Positions 31,776 through 44,324 of a stretch of 64,000 nt of DNA are shown piece after piece. How positions within the stretch are numbered: position 1 is the first letter of the stretch; each line of letters opens with the position of its first letter. The position numbers and the translations under genes were made by a program. Under the pieces are notes generated by a model. The model was not told where the DNA came from and ran no database searches. It was given only the letters and a program-made list of their open reading frames with translations. Origin of the DNA: Molossus alvarezi (lineage: Eukaryota > Chordata > Mammalia > Chiroptera > Molossidae); the NCBI GenBank assembly GCA_037176705.1, contig CM073893.1:20026074-20090073 (forward strand), in the 5' to 3' direction.

Positions 31776-33361
31776 CACACACATTTGTTACTAGACCAAT
31801 TCCTTGCCTCTGCTCGGTCCTGGACCGTTCACATGTCAGGCGATCTCCAAGTTCTTGACTCGTGCAGGAAAAATTTTAAGACACAAGTCCAGGTGAAAGT
31901 GACAGCTTAGGATAAAGAAAGCAAGAGTACGCGCCTGAGAAAAGGGATGCAACTATGTCAAAGGAGAGCACATTCAGCTTTCTTTGTCCAAGAGTTTCAT
32001 TTATTTTCTCTGGGCAGGAATTTTAGGGGAGGTCCAGGGGAGGATCTCAACAGCATATTCTTTAGATTTTCAGGTGTGTCATTTAGTATGCTGTTGTATT
32101 AAAATGAGTATTTAGTGGGGTCAGGGATCAATTTCTGATTAGTTTCATCTTTTTCTTGGATTAGTCTGGCTCTGTTGTTGTTGTTGTTGTCTATCTCCCT
32201 GACTATGGTGATTTAAACCACCTGCTCTTAGGCATCTTTGGTTAGGGAGGATGGAGTCTTGTGATTTATCAGCTGGCTGTGAATTGCTCAGCCTTTCAGG
32301 CTGTTTGTTCAGTCATTTGTCTCAGTTTTCTCATTCCATTTGCCAGAAAATTTTCCTAGTTCTTACTAACCTGCCTCAAAATTATACGTTCCAAATCTTG
32401 TGGTTGTTTACATTTATACTTCATTCCAAGAAGGAAGAAAGGCAGGAAAGGAGGAAAGGAGGGAGGGAGGGAAAAGAGGAAGGGGAAGGAAAGGAGGAAG
32501 AAAGGGAGGAGGAAAAACACACATATGCAATCATTGAGGTCTCTTGAAAATTATCTTAATCCTTTATCAAAACCCAATTCCAGTTTTCAAACCTTGAAAT
32601 GTTTCTATCTTCTTTTATTTACTTTATTGAGCCAGTTACTTCATCTCTAACTTGCACGTCAGTACTTTTCTATAAGAAAAAGTCTGCTTTTAAGTGTTTG
32701 ACCTTGAGCCCAGATGATGGAGGAAGGACAGAGGAAAATAAGCACAGCCTGATAAAAACCACCGCAAAGCTACACCGCATATATCTTTGGTATCTTTGAT
32801 TTTTCTTCTCGGACTTTTATCCCCTAGGCTAGAGTCATCAGATAGGTACCCAAAGCAAAACTCAGTGTCAGCCTGTGGCTGAAAGTGGCCACAGCAATTT
32901 GGAAGTCTCTTTTAAGTATTTGATCCTGACGGTCTGTGCACTAGGGTTGCCATGGTAACTCTCTGGGGGCCTTTTCAACTAGACAGAGACATTCCAACAC
33001 TTGGAGAAAGTTGGTTAAGAACATCTATCTTGACAAACTGGCATTTTAATTTGCGACAGGGTCAGAAACTTGGCCAGCAGCTCTGAGTGACCCTTTGAGC
33101 AGGAGGATACAAGTGATCAAAGGAATGTGAGTCTGTAATCAGACTCCCAAAGGAGAGGGCAGGGATGGAAGCCCTTTTGGGAGGTCCCTCCCTGAGGAAG
33201 AGGCCTAGCCAGCTAAAGAGCCTGTGGGTGCTGTTAAGATCAGAAGTCAGTGGTGTTGACTCCTGAAAAGGGAGACTAGCATTCTCTTTTTCTTACTCTC
33301 ACTCATCACCCTCTCCATCTACCCCCAAATCTTCCTGCCTTTCCAGGTTCTTTTCCTCTTG
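31776..33361. other. Unassigned DNA, with a possible LTR-like segment
   Basis: 31,790-32,170 ('ggtcctggaccg', 'caagttcttgactcgtgcagg', 'gacacaagtccaggtgaaag') looks like a diverged LTR or leader of a class I ERV on the minus strand; a weak call. 32,428-32,515 is a purine-only GGAA/GAAA-rich simple repeat. The remainder shows nothing recognisable. Confidence 0.35.
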
Positions 33362-33575
33362 GGCAGTGTAACATATTGGATTTTGGATTCATTTGAACAG
33401 GGAATTCAATCCCAGCTGTGTGACCTTGTCACTTAACCTCTCTGGGCCACTCTTTTCTACACTGTTAAATAGAGAGAGCATGGTGGAGGGGACTTGTGAA
33501 CAGTAAATGGAATGGCATTGTCCCTGGCTTAGCATACAAAGGGCACAGAGCTATCCAATAAACTCTGGTTCCTTC
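33362..33575 (+). repeat. MIR SINE
   Basis: 'aatcccagctgtgtgaccttgtcacttaacctctctgggcc', '...aatggaatggcattg', 'tggcttagcatacaaagg'. Ancient MIR. Confidence 0.75.
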
Positions 33576-34034
33576 CCTTCATGACTTGTCTTTTTCCTTG
33601 TAGTCCTTGTGTCAAGAAGAGTAACCATAAATTAGAAAGAAATATGCCATCCCTCTCTGTGGATATTTGGCTAAAAGCGAGAGTTTGATGGTCATCACTG
33701 TTCAAATGAAGGAGAGACTCTCACAAGATAAAGGCACAACATCCCAAGAGAGTTGGAATGGGACAAACAGAAATATCAATTAGTCAACAAAATCTTGCTG
33801 TGACCAGTTCTAGTGACGACAGACTGCTGAGGGTGGGGAAGGAGCAAGTGCAGAGCATCCCCGGTGGCACTGCCGTCTGTGTGTGCTCAGTGCCACATGG
33901 TCCACTTAAAAGTGCTTACGATGCTGAGTTTCATGTTACACGTATTTTACCACAACTTCTTATAAAAAGTGTTACAAGTGATTTCTTGATTTTATTCCAG
34001 TTTAAAATTAACAATACAATTTGTACATTAAACT
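33576..34034. other. Unassigned DNA with an old L1 3' tail
   Basis: 33,895-33,970 ('gtccacttaaaagtgcttacg...catgttacacgtattttaccacaa') resembles the terminal part of an old plus-strand L1 3' UTR. Nothing else is recognised. Confidence 0.4.
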
Positions 34035-34052
34035 AAGAAATAAATCCATTTA

Positions 34053-34302
34053 GCCTGTCTGGTTTGGTTCGGTGGTTAGAGCGTCAGCCCATGGACCAAA
34101 GGGTCACAGGTTCGATTCCTGGTCAAGGAAACCTCCCTGGGTTGTAGGTTCGATCCCCAGTCCCAGTCTGGGTCGTTCAGGAGGCAACCAATCGATGTGT
34201 CTCTCTCACATTAAGGTTTCTCTCTCTGCCCCTCCCTCTCTCCCTTCCACTCTCTCTAAAAAATCAATGGAAAAATATCCTTCAGTGAGGACTAACCAAA
34301 AA
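34053..34302 (+). mobile_element. VES SINE, long-tail type
   Basis: Head 'gcctgtctggtttggttcgg', B-box 'ggttcgattcc' (a second 'ggttcgatccc' follows), tail 'aaatatccttcagtgagg'. An 18-bp TSD with one mismatch at 34,035-34,052 and 34,303-34,320. Confidence 0.94.
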
Positions 34303-34320
34303 AAGAAAGAAATCCATTTA

Positions 34321-35204
34321 TTGTTTTTGCTACTCACAACAATTACATTCTTAACCCAGATAAAATCTGCAAAGAGAAGAGGTGCCATAAATTTCAAAAA
34401 GCCAGTGAGAGAATGAAAAGTTAAGTCCTAAAGATCACAAACGTCTTTTCACGTCCCATTGAACGAGGGTTGTAGGCACACACACAGCACTAGTAAGTCT
34501 TCAGGCTACCGTTAAGACTAAGCATTTGGGTTTCCACCTGAATGTCTCCATATCTTACCCCTGAATGTAAATCATCTGCATGGATTTGAAAGTCATTAAA
34601 CAGCTGTGTCACTGATGTAGTTGGATGGGGGGGGGGGGGGCTGGAGAACACTTCAGGGCTTTTGGCTTCTCATGCTGCCCAGGCACTGATTCCAGGGAAC
34701 ACAGGTCCCTCCAGGAGGCTGCTTGTCATCTGCAGGATGGGCTCCAGTGAGGTGCCAGGAAAAGTTCTGTTGTAAAGGTGGCTCGACAGATGATTGTATT
34801 AAATTACCACTTAAAATGGCAAATGCAGTAAATTATTTAATGAATCTTCCTCTGCAGGGTTTGGGTTTTTGTTTTCTTCAAATGAAAAATGTAAAAAGAG
34901 AGACACAATGTCAGTGACACTCTGTTCGATGTCTTTCATGCCTTGGAGTTTTATTCCCAGCTCTGCTCCTAGAAAAAAGCTGAAAGGAAGAAGAGCTTTT
35001 CGGAGCTATGATCCAAAGCTTGGGGACAGTCACCAGGGTCTCCTGCTGTGCTGGGAATGAATGGGATCAGAAGTGACGCACACTCGTGGGGAAGAAAAGG
35101 ACAGTAAACACTGACCCTGCGGGAGCAAGGACGAACCTGCTCCTGACCGCTGGCTCACAGGCTTCCTGGAACAGGGCAAGGGAACGGTATTTCTCTAAGT
35201 CCTT
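34321..35204. other. Unassigned DNA
   Basis: No repeat or gene recognised apart from a G14 homopolymer at 34,627-34,640. Open frames near 34,723-35,060 lack any family signature. Confidence 0.45.
34627..34640 (+). repeat. G14 homopolymer
   Basis: Fourteen consecutive G. Length should be treated as uncertain. Confidence 0.9.
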
Positions 35205-35412
35205 ATACCTGGATTTGCTGGGTCTGGGACTCTGGCCATGTGCTCCTGAACCCCTTACTGCAGGGGTCCCCGCTGTTCCTGCTTTGGGGTCAGACTGCGA
35301 TGATGGGAGAGCAGCAGAAAGGCTGGAAGACGGAGGCAAATGGACTCTTCTGGAGTCCTCCTGGTGGTGACAGCCACTGAAAACCACAGTGTGACCAGAC
35401 TTTACAAGCAGA
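35205..35412. repeat. Dispersed repeat, unknown family, copy 2 of 2
   Basis: Near-identical over about 175 bp to 10,460-10,640, same orientation, and more loosely similar for about 30 bp upstream. See copy 1. Confidence 0.7.
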
Positions 35413-35839
35413 TGGTGGGCGCTTCATGAACTTCATCTTCCCGAGTCCTCATATCAACTCTGGGCAGTAAGTTCAACTTCCCATCTCAACAAGTAGAAGA
35501 TGGCTCTAGGCGAGTAAAGAACTTACGGGAAACTAACCCAGGTGGTGAAAGGGGGGCCAGGAGGCCTGCAGAGCCCTCCTCACTCCCATCAAACTACCAG
35601 TTCCATCCCGCAAGCTCAGAGCAGGGGCCAGAGCAGCACGGGGACAGAAGGTTTGTAACAGGAGCAGCAAAGCGGGCCTGGAGCAGCAATGAAATGCAGC
35701 TGCTGGGAAACACCCAGGTGAGCGAGTCCTGGGGCCTCCGAGTGCCAGGGCAAGTCTTTCTCTGTTTTCTGAGCAGTTCCCCTTCCTCCTCCCTGCACAC
35801 ATCTCCTCGTGGGAGGAGGCAGCAGAGTGAGCTGGTTGT

Positions 35840-35970
35840 GAGCTCTACCAAGCTCTGGCTCTTTGTAGCTGTGTGATTTGGAGCAAATTACTTTCCCTCT
35901 CTGAGCTTAGTTTCCTCTTCTATAAAATGGGCATAGTAATATCCACCTCATTATGAAAGATACATAAGAA
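35840..35970 (+). repeat. MIR SINE
   Basis: 'ctctggctctttgtagctgtgtgatttggagcaaattac...tctgagcttagtttcctcttctataaaatggg' is the MIR core. Confidence 0.8.
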
Positions 35971-36439
35971 AAGAGTTATTTGACACTTGTATATATATAT
36001 AGATATGTAACACTCCATTACAGTGTTACATAATCTATAAAGGACAACCATTATTATCACTATTAGGAATAAGTAGTAGTGCTTTGCTTTTTCAATACAA
36101 GCAGGTCTGACCAGAATCAAAACTGTGAAGTAAGTGAAATGAATCTTTGGTCACCTTCTATCTCCACGCTCCATCCCCAGGCTCCAAAAACTCGTGTGGT
36201 GGCAAAACCTGACTGGAAGTCAAGGGAACTTTGTGACTTTATCTTTAGTACAAAGACTCATACACTTTCCACTGAAGTGTTCACGTTTCGTGATGGGGCT
36301 GGGCTGTGCCCTGTTGTTGGTCCAACGCTAGTCTAGAGGTTGCTGTGAAGGTATTCTGAAGGTGCGACCAGCTGGCTTGAGATAAAGGTCGCCTGGAGTC
36401 ATGTGGGCAGGCCCCTGGGCTAGTCGGCTGGCCAGCCAC

Positions 36440-36765
36440 AGCAAAATGTCACAGACGTGGGTCCTTCAACAACAGGAATTATTCCTCACGGCTCTGGAGG
36501 CCGGAAAGTCCAAGGTGACGGCACCAACAGGTTTGGTTTCTCCTGAGACTTCTCGCCTTGTCCTTACGGGGCCTCTTCTCTGCACAGCCCTCCCTGGTGT
36601 CACTGTCTCTTCGGAGAAGGGCACCAGTCATGTTGGATTAGAGCCCACCTGTGACTTCATTTAACCTTACAGACCTCTTCAGAGATCCTGTCTCCAAATA
36701 CCGCCCTACTGGGGTTAGGACATCAACATGCGCATTTTGAGAGGATACGATTCAGTCCCTCATAG
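36440..36765 (-). mobile_element. MaLR-type LTR fragment
   Basis: Minus-orientation MaLR words: 'attattcctcacggctctggaggccggaaagtcc', 'gggcaccagtcatgttgga', 'ctgtctccaaatac', 'ggggttaggacatcaacatg'. Confidence 0.65.
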
Positions 36766-36789
36766 ACTGAATCGGTTGAAAGGCTTACG

Positions 36790-36930
36790 AGCAAAAACAG
36801 GTTTCCTGCAGAAGGAATTCTGACTCAAGAAATCCTGCCTGAGTTCCTAGCCTTCTGTCCTAGCCTACAGGTTTTAGACTTGTCAGCCCCCATGTAAGCC
36901 AATTCTTTAAGTCAAATCTTGGGATCTAAT
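36790..36930 (+). mobile_element. ERVL/MaLR-like LTR 3' end
   Basis: 'caggttttagacttgtcagcccccatgtaagccaattcttta' is the same 3' end as in the LTR at 48,187-48,545. Fragment only. Confidence 0.5.
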
Positions 36931-37639
36931 ATGTAATATGTAATATATAATAAAATACATATATGATATATAATCGGGCAGTACCTTGCACACCTGTCTT
37001 CTGGCCTCTGTATCTGGGCTCTTAGGGCCATGCTGCCCGGAAGCGGAAGGCCCAGGACCTGAGGACACAGGGCACACTCCTGGGCAGTGAGACTGAAGGG
37101 AATTATGGGGAATGTTGTTTCTCTTGAGACGCTCATTCAGTATGATTTTATTCATTAGAGACTGGCCTTTGCAAGTGAACCCAGTGTGATTAAATGGAAA
37201 CCCTATCATATTATTTCCCTAGATAACATATTGCCTCAGTCTTTGGTGATTAGTCCTTCCTACCACCTTATCCTGTCCACTGGCCTCACAAATGGTCTCT
37301 ATTGTAACCCTGAACTAATCAGTAAGTCCGTTAAACACTATGAGTTTTCTGCCTCCAGTAACACTATAGAAATAGAGGGTTTTGCTGGTAAATGACTAAT
37401 CTCTCTGAATACATCAATTATTGCATGAACTGTTGGAGTTCTGAGAACATTCTAAGATGCCTTCATAGTAAAACTCCCCCACACACACACCGCCCACGAC
37501 TGGCCTCATCATGGTCAGGAGAATGTCTCATACCAAAAGAAAGCCTCCATTTGTGTTAGGCACATCAAAACAAGCACTCAAAAACTGAGAACGTACGGAT
37601 GTGCTTATGCATTTGCATCCGCGGGGGCTGGCTAGGTTA
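36931..37639. other. Unassigned DNA
   Basis: AT-rich (36,930-36,975) then ordinary sequence with no recognisable gene or repeat. Confidence 0.45.
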
Positions 37640-37990
37640 TACTGCAGTAACAAACAGTTGCCCACACTCAGCATCTTGAAACAACACAAGTTTCTTTCTT
37701 GTTCATGCTACTTATCACTAGGGGCTCTGTTCCGGGTCATCCTCATATTGGGACCCAGGTGACAAAACAGGCTCTGTCCGTGCATTTTTCATCGCTGCGA
37801 AGCGGGTAAAGAGCATGTGAGGTCACACCCAGTGATCAAGAGCTCAGCCCAGCAGGGAAGCACACCTTTCCATTTACAACTCATTGGCCAGGATAGATCA
37901 TGAGGCCCCAGCCCAGTCACAGGGGCCAGGAAGTAGAATCTCCCCGCCTGCCCAGAAAGCAGAGTGCTGGGAATATCAGCAGGTATCGTT
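37640..37990. repeat. Ancient interspersed repeat, same unresolved family as 955-1,330
   Basis: 'gcagtaacaaacag', 'cattggccaggatagatcatgaggcccc', 'ggccaggaagtagaatc', ending 'gggaatatcagcag'. Old and dispersed; not named. Confidence 0.4.
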
Positions 37991-38019
37991 AACAGCTACC
38001 ACAATAATGCAGTGTGGTT

Positions 38020-38167
38020 AGTCATTTTCACATCTGTCTCTCACACCAGATTGCAAGCTCCGCGGGGCAATGGGCTGTGTATTACTCCCCGTGTAACCCC
38101 AAGGCCTAGCAATCTTCCACAGTTCCCCAGGGTTTCCTGGAAATATTTGATGAATGAATAAATGAAT
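38020..38167 (+). mobile_element. L2 LINE 3' end
   Basis: 'attgcaagctccgcggggcaatgggctgtgt...ggcctagcaatcttcc...atgaatgaataaatgaatg' is the plus-strand L2 terminus. Confidence 0.65.
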
Positions 38168-38494
38168 GTCCTTTCTCTCATCGCCCCCCATGGTGCATTT
38201 TGTTTTGAATGAAGGACAATCGTTTCTTGACTATAAGTAACCACCTTAGATCTTGTGAGAGGTTTGGGAGCTATTTAAGATAGAGTCCAAAAAACTCCTG
38301 CTGGGGTGGCCACTCAAGGCACTGATTTGCCATCTGACTTTTCCAGCCCTGTCCTATTCTGGCAACATGTGGCCAAGGTTGCATCAAGGTTTCTTCTTTG
38401 CAAATCTCTCTCTCTCTGGTCAGCCAGTTTAAGTGTCTGAAATCTCACCATTAAGGAAGCAGTTATGGACTGATCCCTTTTGATACTTACTTCC

Positions 38495-38690
38495 TGCCCG
38501 GCTGGTGTGGCTCAGTGTATTGAGAGCTGTCCCATGGATTGAGAGGTCCCGGTTCCATTCCTGGTCAGGGAACATGCCCAGATTTGGGGCTTGATCCCCA
38601 GTAAGGGGTGTGTAGGAGGCAGCTGATCAATGTTACTCTCTCACATCCATATTTCTCTCTCTCTCTCCTTCCTCTCTCTCTAAAACAAAA
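38495..38690 (+). mobile_element. VES SINE
   Basis: Head 'tgcccggctggtgtggctcag', B-box 'ccggttccattcc', 'tgatcaatgttactctctcacat', ending 'ctctaaaac' with a T-rich run downstream. TSD not clear. Confidence 0.88.
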
Positions 38691-39049
38691 TACTTTTTTT
38701 TTTTTTACCTCCCTGTGTGTGAGAAACCTTGAAACTTTCAGAAGGAAAAAGTTAATAAAATCCCCTCCAGTGAAAGGCACCCATCTAAAGAGCGGGAGCC
38801 TGGGAGGAGACGTGTATGCACGGGGTGCAAAGCATACGTGAGGGGGCAGGCTGTGAAGCCAAGCATCTAGTGCCTGTGGGAGGCAAGGGCATGCCAAGAA
38901 GGGGCAAAGGGCACCACCCAGAAGACGTGGTCCCGCAATGGATTGTGCCTCCCTCGCAGTGATGTCAGTGCAGCTGTGGGCCAGGGCCATGTGCCAGGGA
39001 GGCCAGGGCACGGCCTGGAGATGCAGCCACGCGAGGAAGAACACCTGAG
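38691..39049. other. Unassigned DNA
   Basis: No recognisable gene or repeat; a T14-T15 run lies at the left edge. Open frames on both strands lack a family signature. Confidence 0.4.
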
Positions 39050-39270
39050 GTGGGACAGAGTGTCAGGCATTGCAGACAGACAGGCCCTGTTCAAATTCCA
39101 GCTTCACCGTGTTCCCTGCTCTATTACTCTAGGTGTGTTCTCTGTTTCCTTCTCTCAAGTGGGAGTAATCACATCTAACAAGGCTGAAGTGAAGATTCGG
39201 GAGACAGAAATGGAAAGCAGAAGAGCTCTGAGTGTGTGCAGGGTACACGACAGTGCTCAATAATGTGACA
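39050..39270 (+). repeat. MIR SINE
   Basis: 'ctgttcaaattccagcttcaccg...ctctcaagtgggagtaatcacatctaacaaggctgaagtgaag...cagtgctcaataa', MIR order throughout. Confidence 0.7.
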
Positions 39271-39689
39271 TCCTGTCGTCCTTTCCTGGCTCCAGTTTCC
39301 TCGGAGCTTACCTCATCACACACACACGCACACGCACACGCACACGGCAGTGAGAACATTCTTAGTTTTATAACAGTACCATTCTTATCTTGGGAGTCTT
39401 TAAACGAGTATTTTTCAAACGTTTTCTATCATAACCCATAATCAAAACGATTTGAACAAAATCCCATGTGGGCCAGTGGAGGAAATGAGTGCACGCAGAG
39501 GACTCCATCTCAGCAGGCTGGACGTGAAGGGACCTCAAAGCCAGCATCCCTGCCCTGTGTGTCCTGAGACGCCCCTTCGCAGCCCGCAGAGCGGATGAGA
39601 GGCATTTCTCAGCTGCACTGTCTGTAAACACCCAGCTGGAGCCACCCCGGGCCCACCAGCCTGGGGGCAGTTCAGACATTGTGGTGCAA
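39271..39689. other. Unassigned DNA with a short CA repeat
   Basis: (CA)n with periodic G at 39,317-39,346. The rest is unrecognised. Confidence 0.45.
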
Positions 39690-40063
39690 TCAGAGGAAGG
39701 AGGTTACAGCGGTGAAAACGAATGAACCACAGCTCTACACACCAACAGGAACACATCTCACAAATCCACCGCGGAGTAGGAGAAGCAAACGCTGAAAGAA
39801 CTGTTCTAAAGAGCTGAGACAGGCCAGACCAAGCTCTGTCTTTCCTGATATATATGTGAGTGGTGGAATCATAGAGAAAGCAAGGGGATGGTTATCTTAA
39901 AAGTCAGGACAGTGGTCATCTCTGGGAGGGGACAATGAGGTGAGGCAGGTCTCCATTGTCAACTTTAGTGGTGGATTTCAGGTTTGGGCTTTATTAGTCT
40001 TCAAAATATATAAATTGTATATATGCTTCTGGGAGTTTAAATTATTTTACAATAAAAGTTAGT
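39690..40063 (+). mobile_element. Old L1 3' UTR
   Basis: 'gaatgaaccacagctctacac', 'aaaagtcaggacagtggtcatctctgggaggggac', ending 'ttattttacaataaaag'. Old plus-strand L1 terminus. Confidence 0.65.
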
Positions 40064-40331
40064 TCCTGGCCAGTGTGGCTCAGCAGTTAGAGTGTTGGCT
40101 TCCGCACCAAAGGGTCACAGGTTTGGTTCCTGGTCAAGGGCACATACCTGGGTTGCAGGTTCGATCCCAGCCCTGGTTGGGAGGCAACCAATTGATGTGT
40201 CTCTCTCACATCAATGTTTCTCTCTCTCCCCCACCCCCCTCTCTCCACCCCCTCTCCCTCTCTTCCACTCTCTCTAAAAATCATTGGAAAAAAATATCCT
40301 CAGGTGAGGATTAACAACAACAAAAATTTTT
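40064..40331 (+). mobile_element. VES SINE, long-tail type
   Basis: Head 'tcctggccagtgtggctcagc', B-box 'ggtttggttcc', second 'ggttcgatccc', tail 'aaaatatcctcaggtgagg'. An approximate TSD 'aataaa(a)gtta' on both sides. Confidence 0.92.
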
Positions 40332-40901
40332 TAATAAAGTTAAAAAACTAAACAAAAGTACATTTTATGCCCCACCCCAGGGCACACATTTATATATTTT
40401 TGTGTGTGTGTGTACATGTGTGTGTACACTAAAAAATGTTTACCTTTATTACATGAGGTGCACTTTTACATTTGTTCTATTCTATTTGATTCAATTCTAG
40501 TTTTTAATGCTAGTTATTAAACACTAAACTGCCTTCGGAACCCAATGGATCGTGACCTATAGTTTAAGAACACTGCCTTCACCTAATGATAAATACCAAG
40601 ATGCCCCCTTGCCTAGAGCAGAAAGCCTATCTGAAATGTTTGGCAACGCCTGATAAGGCAGAGACAGCCTTGTTCCTGGAAGAGATTTGCCACTTTTGAT
40701 AAGCCATTTGCATTTCAAGGACAAAGCTTTTCCTCCAGGAAGAGTGACCAATAAGTGGTTGCCGGTCACTGTACTGCAGAATCAGGCCCCCAGGAAGAAG
40801 GCAACAGTTTGGGGGCTGTGTTTCGGGGGTGAAACAAGTGTTTCCAAGAGACAACCCGAAGCGGTCATCAATTACAAAGCCACAGAAACTGCGCAGGCGC
40901 G
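40332..40901. other. Unassigned DNA
   Basis: Short GT repeats near 40,400-40,430. At 40,890-40,901 'tgcgcaggcgcg' matches the NRF1 consensus (YGCGCAYGCGCR) except at one position. Nothing else recognised. Confidence 0.4.
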
Positions 40902-41735
40902 GTGGGGAGTGAGCCCCGCGGGGTGAGAGGTGCCAGAGGGAACGCACCACATGCAGAGCGAGTTGTCGGTGCTGTCCCATGGCGGGCAAACTGCATGGAG
41001 GGACGCCTTGTCACTGGCCAGAGTACAGAGGCAGCAAGAACAAGCAACGGACGGCCAGCAAACACTCCTTTGGTGTCTAAATTACTCAGACCGTTCCTCT
41101 CCAGGGCCTCGGCATTAGCACCGCTTGTAAAGTTGAGTGTGATGCAGGAAGAACGAGCCAACTCCCACCCACGTGAATCACACATTTGTGCTAAGGAGAC
41201 CAGGCACCTGCTTGAACGGTGCCCGTGCCGCCCTCCGGCCTCCTGTAGACACCCGCGTTCAGCAGGTGACTCCCAGGTGGGTCAGAGCAGGAGCTTATGG
41301 GATGCTGTCTCCAGGAGCCCAGTCCACCTGGCGAAACCCACTGTGGGCTACTTCAGATGCCTTTGCCTTGGGCTGGTCCAAGAGGGTGACCAGAGGAGGG
41401 CAGGCTCCAGCTCTTGTGAGTACTTAGGGACCCTCTCCATTCAAGGCTTGAAAAGAAAAGTAGGCGGAGAATCTAGGCATTATCGCTGGGAGAGGTCAGA
41501 GCTAACGACCGCCCTGTTCCCACAGGAACCACAAGAAGGTGGGGCAGAGTTTCTGTTAATACCTGGCTGGTGGACAGAGTCAGAACCTGTGGCGTGGGCT
41601 GCCAGGAGGCTAAGACATCCTTTGGGCTCCAGGTGGTCTCTGAGTGATGCCAGGACAGCCGGCGCCCTGCCTAGTCATAGGGGTGGATGGTTGCAGGACA
41701 AGGGAGAACGAGAGAAAACGAGAATGAATAAATGA
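40902..41735 (+). other. Long open frame outside repeats, probably not a gene
   Basis: 277 open codons in a GC-rich tract. The nominal first codon is GTG; the first ATG is about 31 codons in. No domain, low-complexity domain, signal peptide or membrane span is evident. Composition is Arg/Ser/Pro/Gly-rich, as expected for chance frames in GC-rich DNA. The NRF1-like site just upstream is the only reason to keep it. Confidence 0.15.
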
Positions 41736-44324
41736 CAGAACTCTCACCTTTGGTGGGGGGGGCTGGGGGTTGTTTTTGGTGGTGGGTTGTTTTTTTTTTT
41801 TTTACAATTTAAAGTTGGAAAAATAAAGCTTAGGTTTCTAAGTCCCTTTTCATTCCAGCACTTCTCTTCCAAGGTTGGGAGTAGGGTTGTTCTGCAACAT
41901 CATGAGCACTCTGCAAACCCTTTATTATCTTACGTGCACAGGAGAAATTGTCCCTAGGTGCTGTCAGTTTGTACGTACTCAGAACCTTCCTTTTCCACCA
42001 GGGTATACAGCAATGCAGGAAATTAGGAACCTTCTGGCCCCTGAAAGAGTCTGAGGAAAAGGATTTGCTGAGATGATATGAAATGTGTCCCCTTTGTCCC
42101 CAGTAAACTGTTAATTCTTCTTTATGTTATAGATAGGAGGCTACACTATTGCAGCTCTGTGTGTGTGTGTGTGTATCTGCTTTTGTGCACATGTTTGTCC
42201 ACAAACTGAAGAGAGAGAACAAGCTTCTGAGAAAGACCAGCAAGGAATGGAAAATCTGTTAAGCAAATTTTGACACATTTGTTAAGCTACACAAATGTTA
42301 AGCCAAGTATCACCTTGCAGGGATCAGGTTTTCCCTGAGGGGGCCTTGTCCCCAACAGCTAGGGCCCTTAGCTATTAGCTCAGCCTCTTGTCACTAACCT
42401 ACTTGCTATAGAGGACCCATATATGTAGGTAGCCCTGGAAAGAAAATCAGGATTTGAGAAGATAAATATGCCATAAAAGCTTTATGAAACAAAGGCAATG
42501 TTTCACACTAAGTATGCACTTGCTGATAATAACAGAAATTAAGCTGCTGTCGATTTTTCCTATCCTATTTGTAAATGCGCCCTGTGGGTAAGAAGGCATG
42601 AGCACAACCAATAACCCTAATAATTGAATAATAAATAAGCATCGAGTCAGGACTGTGAGAGCAAACAATGCCAACAGGCTGGAGCAGCACCTCCCTGAGC
42701 AACACAAAGGCAGGTTGAGACGGATCAAAGAGAAATTATTAGGACACCTCTCTCTAGATTTCCTGGCCTTGGCATTTGTCCAGGACATGCAGCTGCAAAT
42801 GAACACACCCCTAAGTGCACACCTAGCACACACCACGGACCTGCGTGCAGCCCTAAATGAGCCTGCTGAAAACATCCTTGTTTTCTCCTGTGGGCTTAAG
42901 ACAGCTAATAGCAGCTGCGGGGCAATTGCCTAGAGTACTTAGAGACCATCACACAATTGGATGGATCCTGATTTCAGCATCAATCAGCTTCTCTCCCAGG
43001 GGTAAAAACAAAACAAAAAAAATATGCGTGGTGGGGGCAGGGAATTCGGTTATTGAGTTGGAAGAATTAACATAACAGAAGGAAATGAGGAGCTATGCAG
43101 ACTGTATGAATTCATTGCTATATATAACTCACTCCTAGAAACATTTATTTTGTTTATGATTCCTGGCAGATTTGGCCCCAATGATTTAGGGCATGTCTCA
43201 GGCTCCATTTAAATCTGAAATAAGGGAAAGTGGAGCTTCTTCAGGGAAGAAAGACTTCCGGGCATGAGTAGGGAAGAAATGGCGGGGGCATGTGATGAAA
43301 TGCATAATTCACACTTTTTGCCAGAGCCCAAGAAAGGAGTGCTACCTAATTAGAGGGGTAGCCTCCCTCTTTCAGGAACTCCCCTCAGGGATGCCATTGC
43401 CACCTGAATAGAAATACCCAGATCTTGACCCTAGCCATGCCCCTTTGGAGCCTGGGGGAGGGGAAGGGGCCAGCAAACTGATGTACATTCCATCAATATT
43501 GTTTGCATGCCCTTCAAAGTAGTGACAAAATACTAGGATAACAGAGATGGAAGATACAATCTCTGTTTCAGTACACAATGTAAAACTAAATCATGAGAAA
43601 AACAGTTCTATGGATATGCATATATTGATCCAACAGTTCTGTGTGTTCATTTTACATACTTGGCGTAGCATCCTGTATACAGGGTGTTTGGTAAAGGTTG
43701 TGGCTGATGTTTGGAGGATGAGGAAAAGCAGGAAGAGGAGAAGGAGGAAGGAGGAAAAAGAGCAGGAAGAAGAGGATGATGATGTTGCCTTGGAATGGTT
43801 TGGTTCAATCTTTTCTGTGAAAGGGATAGATTAAATGATCTATACCTGTCCTTGTAATCTATGAAAAACCACTTTGCTTTCTCGTTCAATCCCAAAATTC
43901 TATAAATATGAGTATTGTACTTCTCAGTATTGTGTACCCAATAGACAAATGATAAATACCCATGGACTGATTTTACAAAGCCATGTAATAGATTGTAAAT
44001 GGAAAGACTAAGCCTGCCCCACTGTCAGCTTGTAAACAGTGGCGCGCAAAGGGAAATTGACTAGGCAAAGTCCCAGATGGAGAACAGCAACTTGAATAAT
44101 GAGCCCCTCGGAATCCATGGCTAAGTCCACCTTTTCTGCTGGCAAGAGTAGAGCAAGAAAGCATTGAAGTGGTGATGTCAGGGATATCAGAGCCAACTCC
44201 TTTCTTGAGAAGGAAAAATCACACACATCCATTGAACCATTAGGAGGTTGAAAAATTGGCTCTTGATTTTCCTTAAAGAGAACTTGATCTCTCTGTTAGT
44301 AGAAGAGAGTAAAATTTTAGTGTT
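41736..44324. other. Unassigned DNA with simple repeats
   Basis: T-rich run near 41,791-41,804, (GT)n at 42,158-42,174, a GGA/GAA-rich tract at 43,718-43,785. About 42,450-42,950 is unique-looking with open frames on both strands (142 codons minus, 92 plus). I recognise no gene or repeat there. Confidence 0.45.

Noticed and set aside
42447..42933. 142-codon minus and 92-codon plus frames facing each other
   Set aside because: No recognisable family, and both strands are open over the same DNA. Kept only as unassigned sequence.
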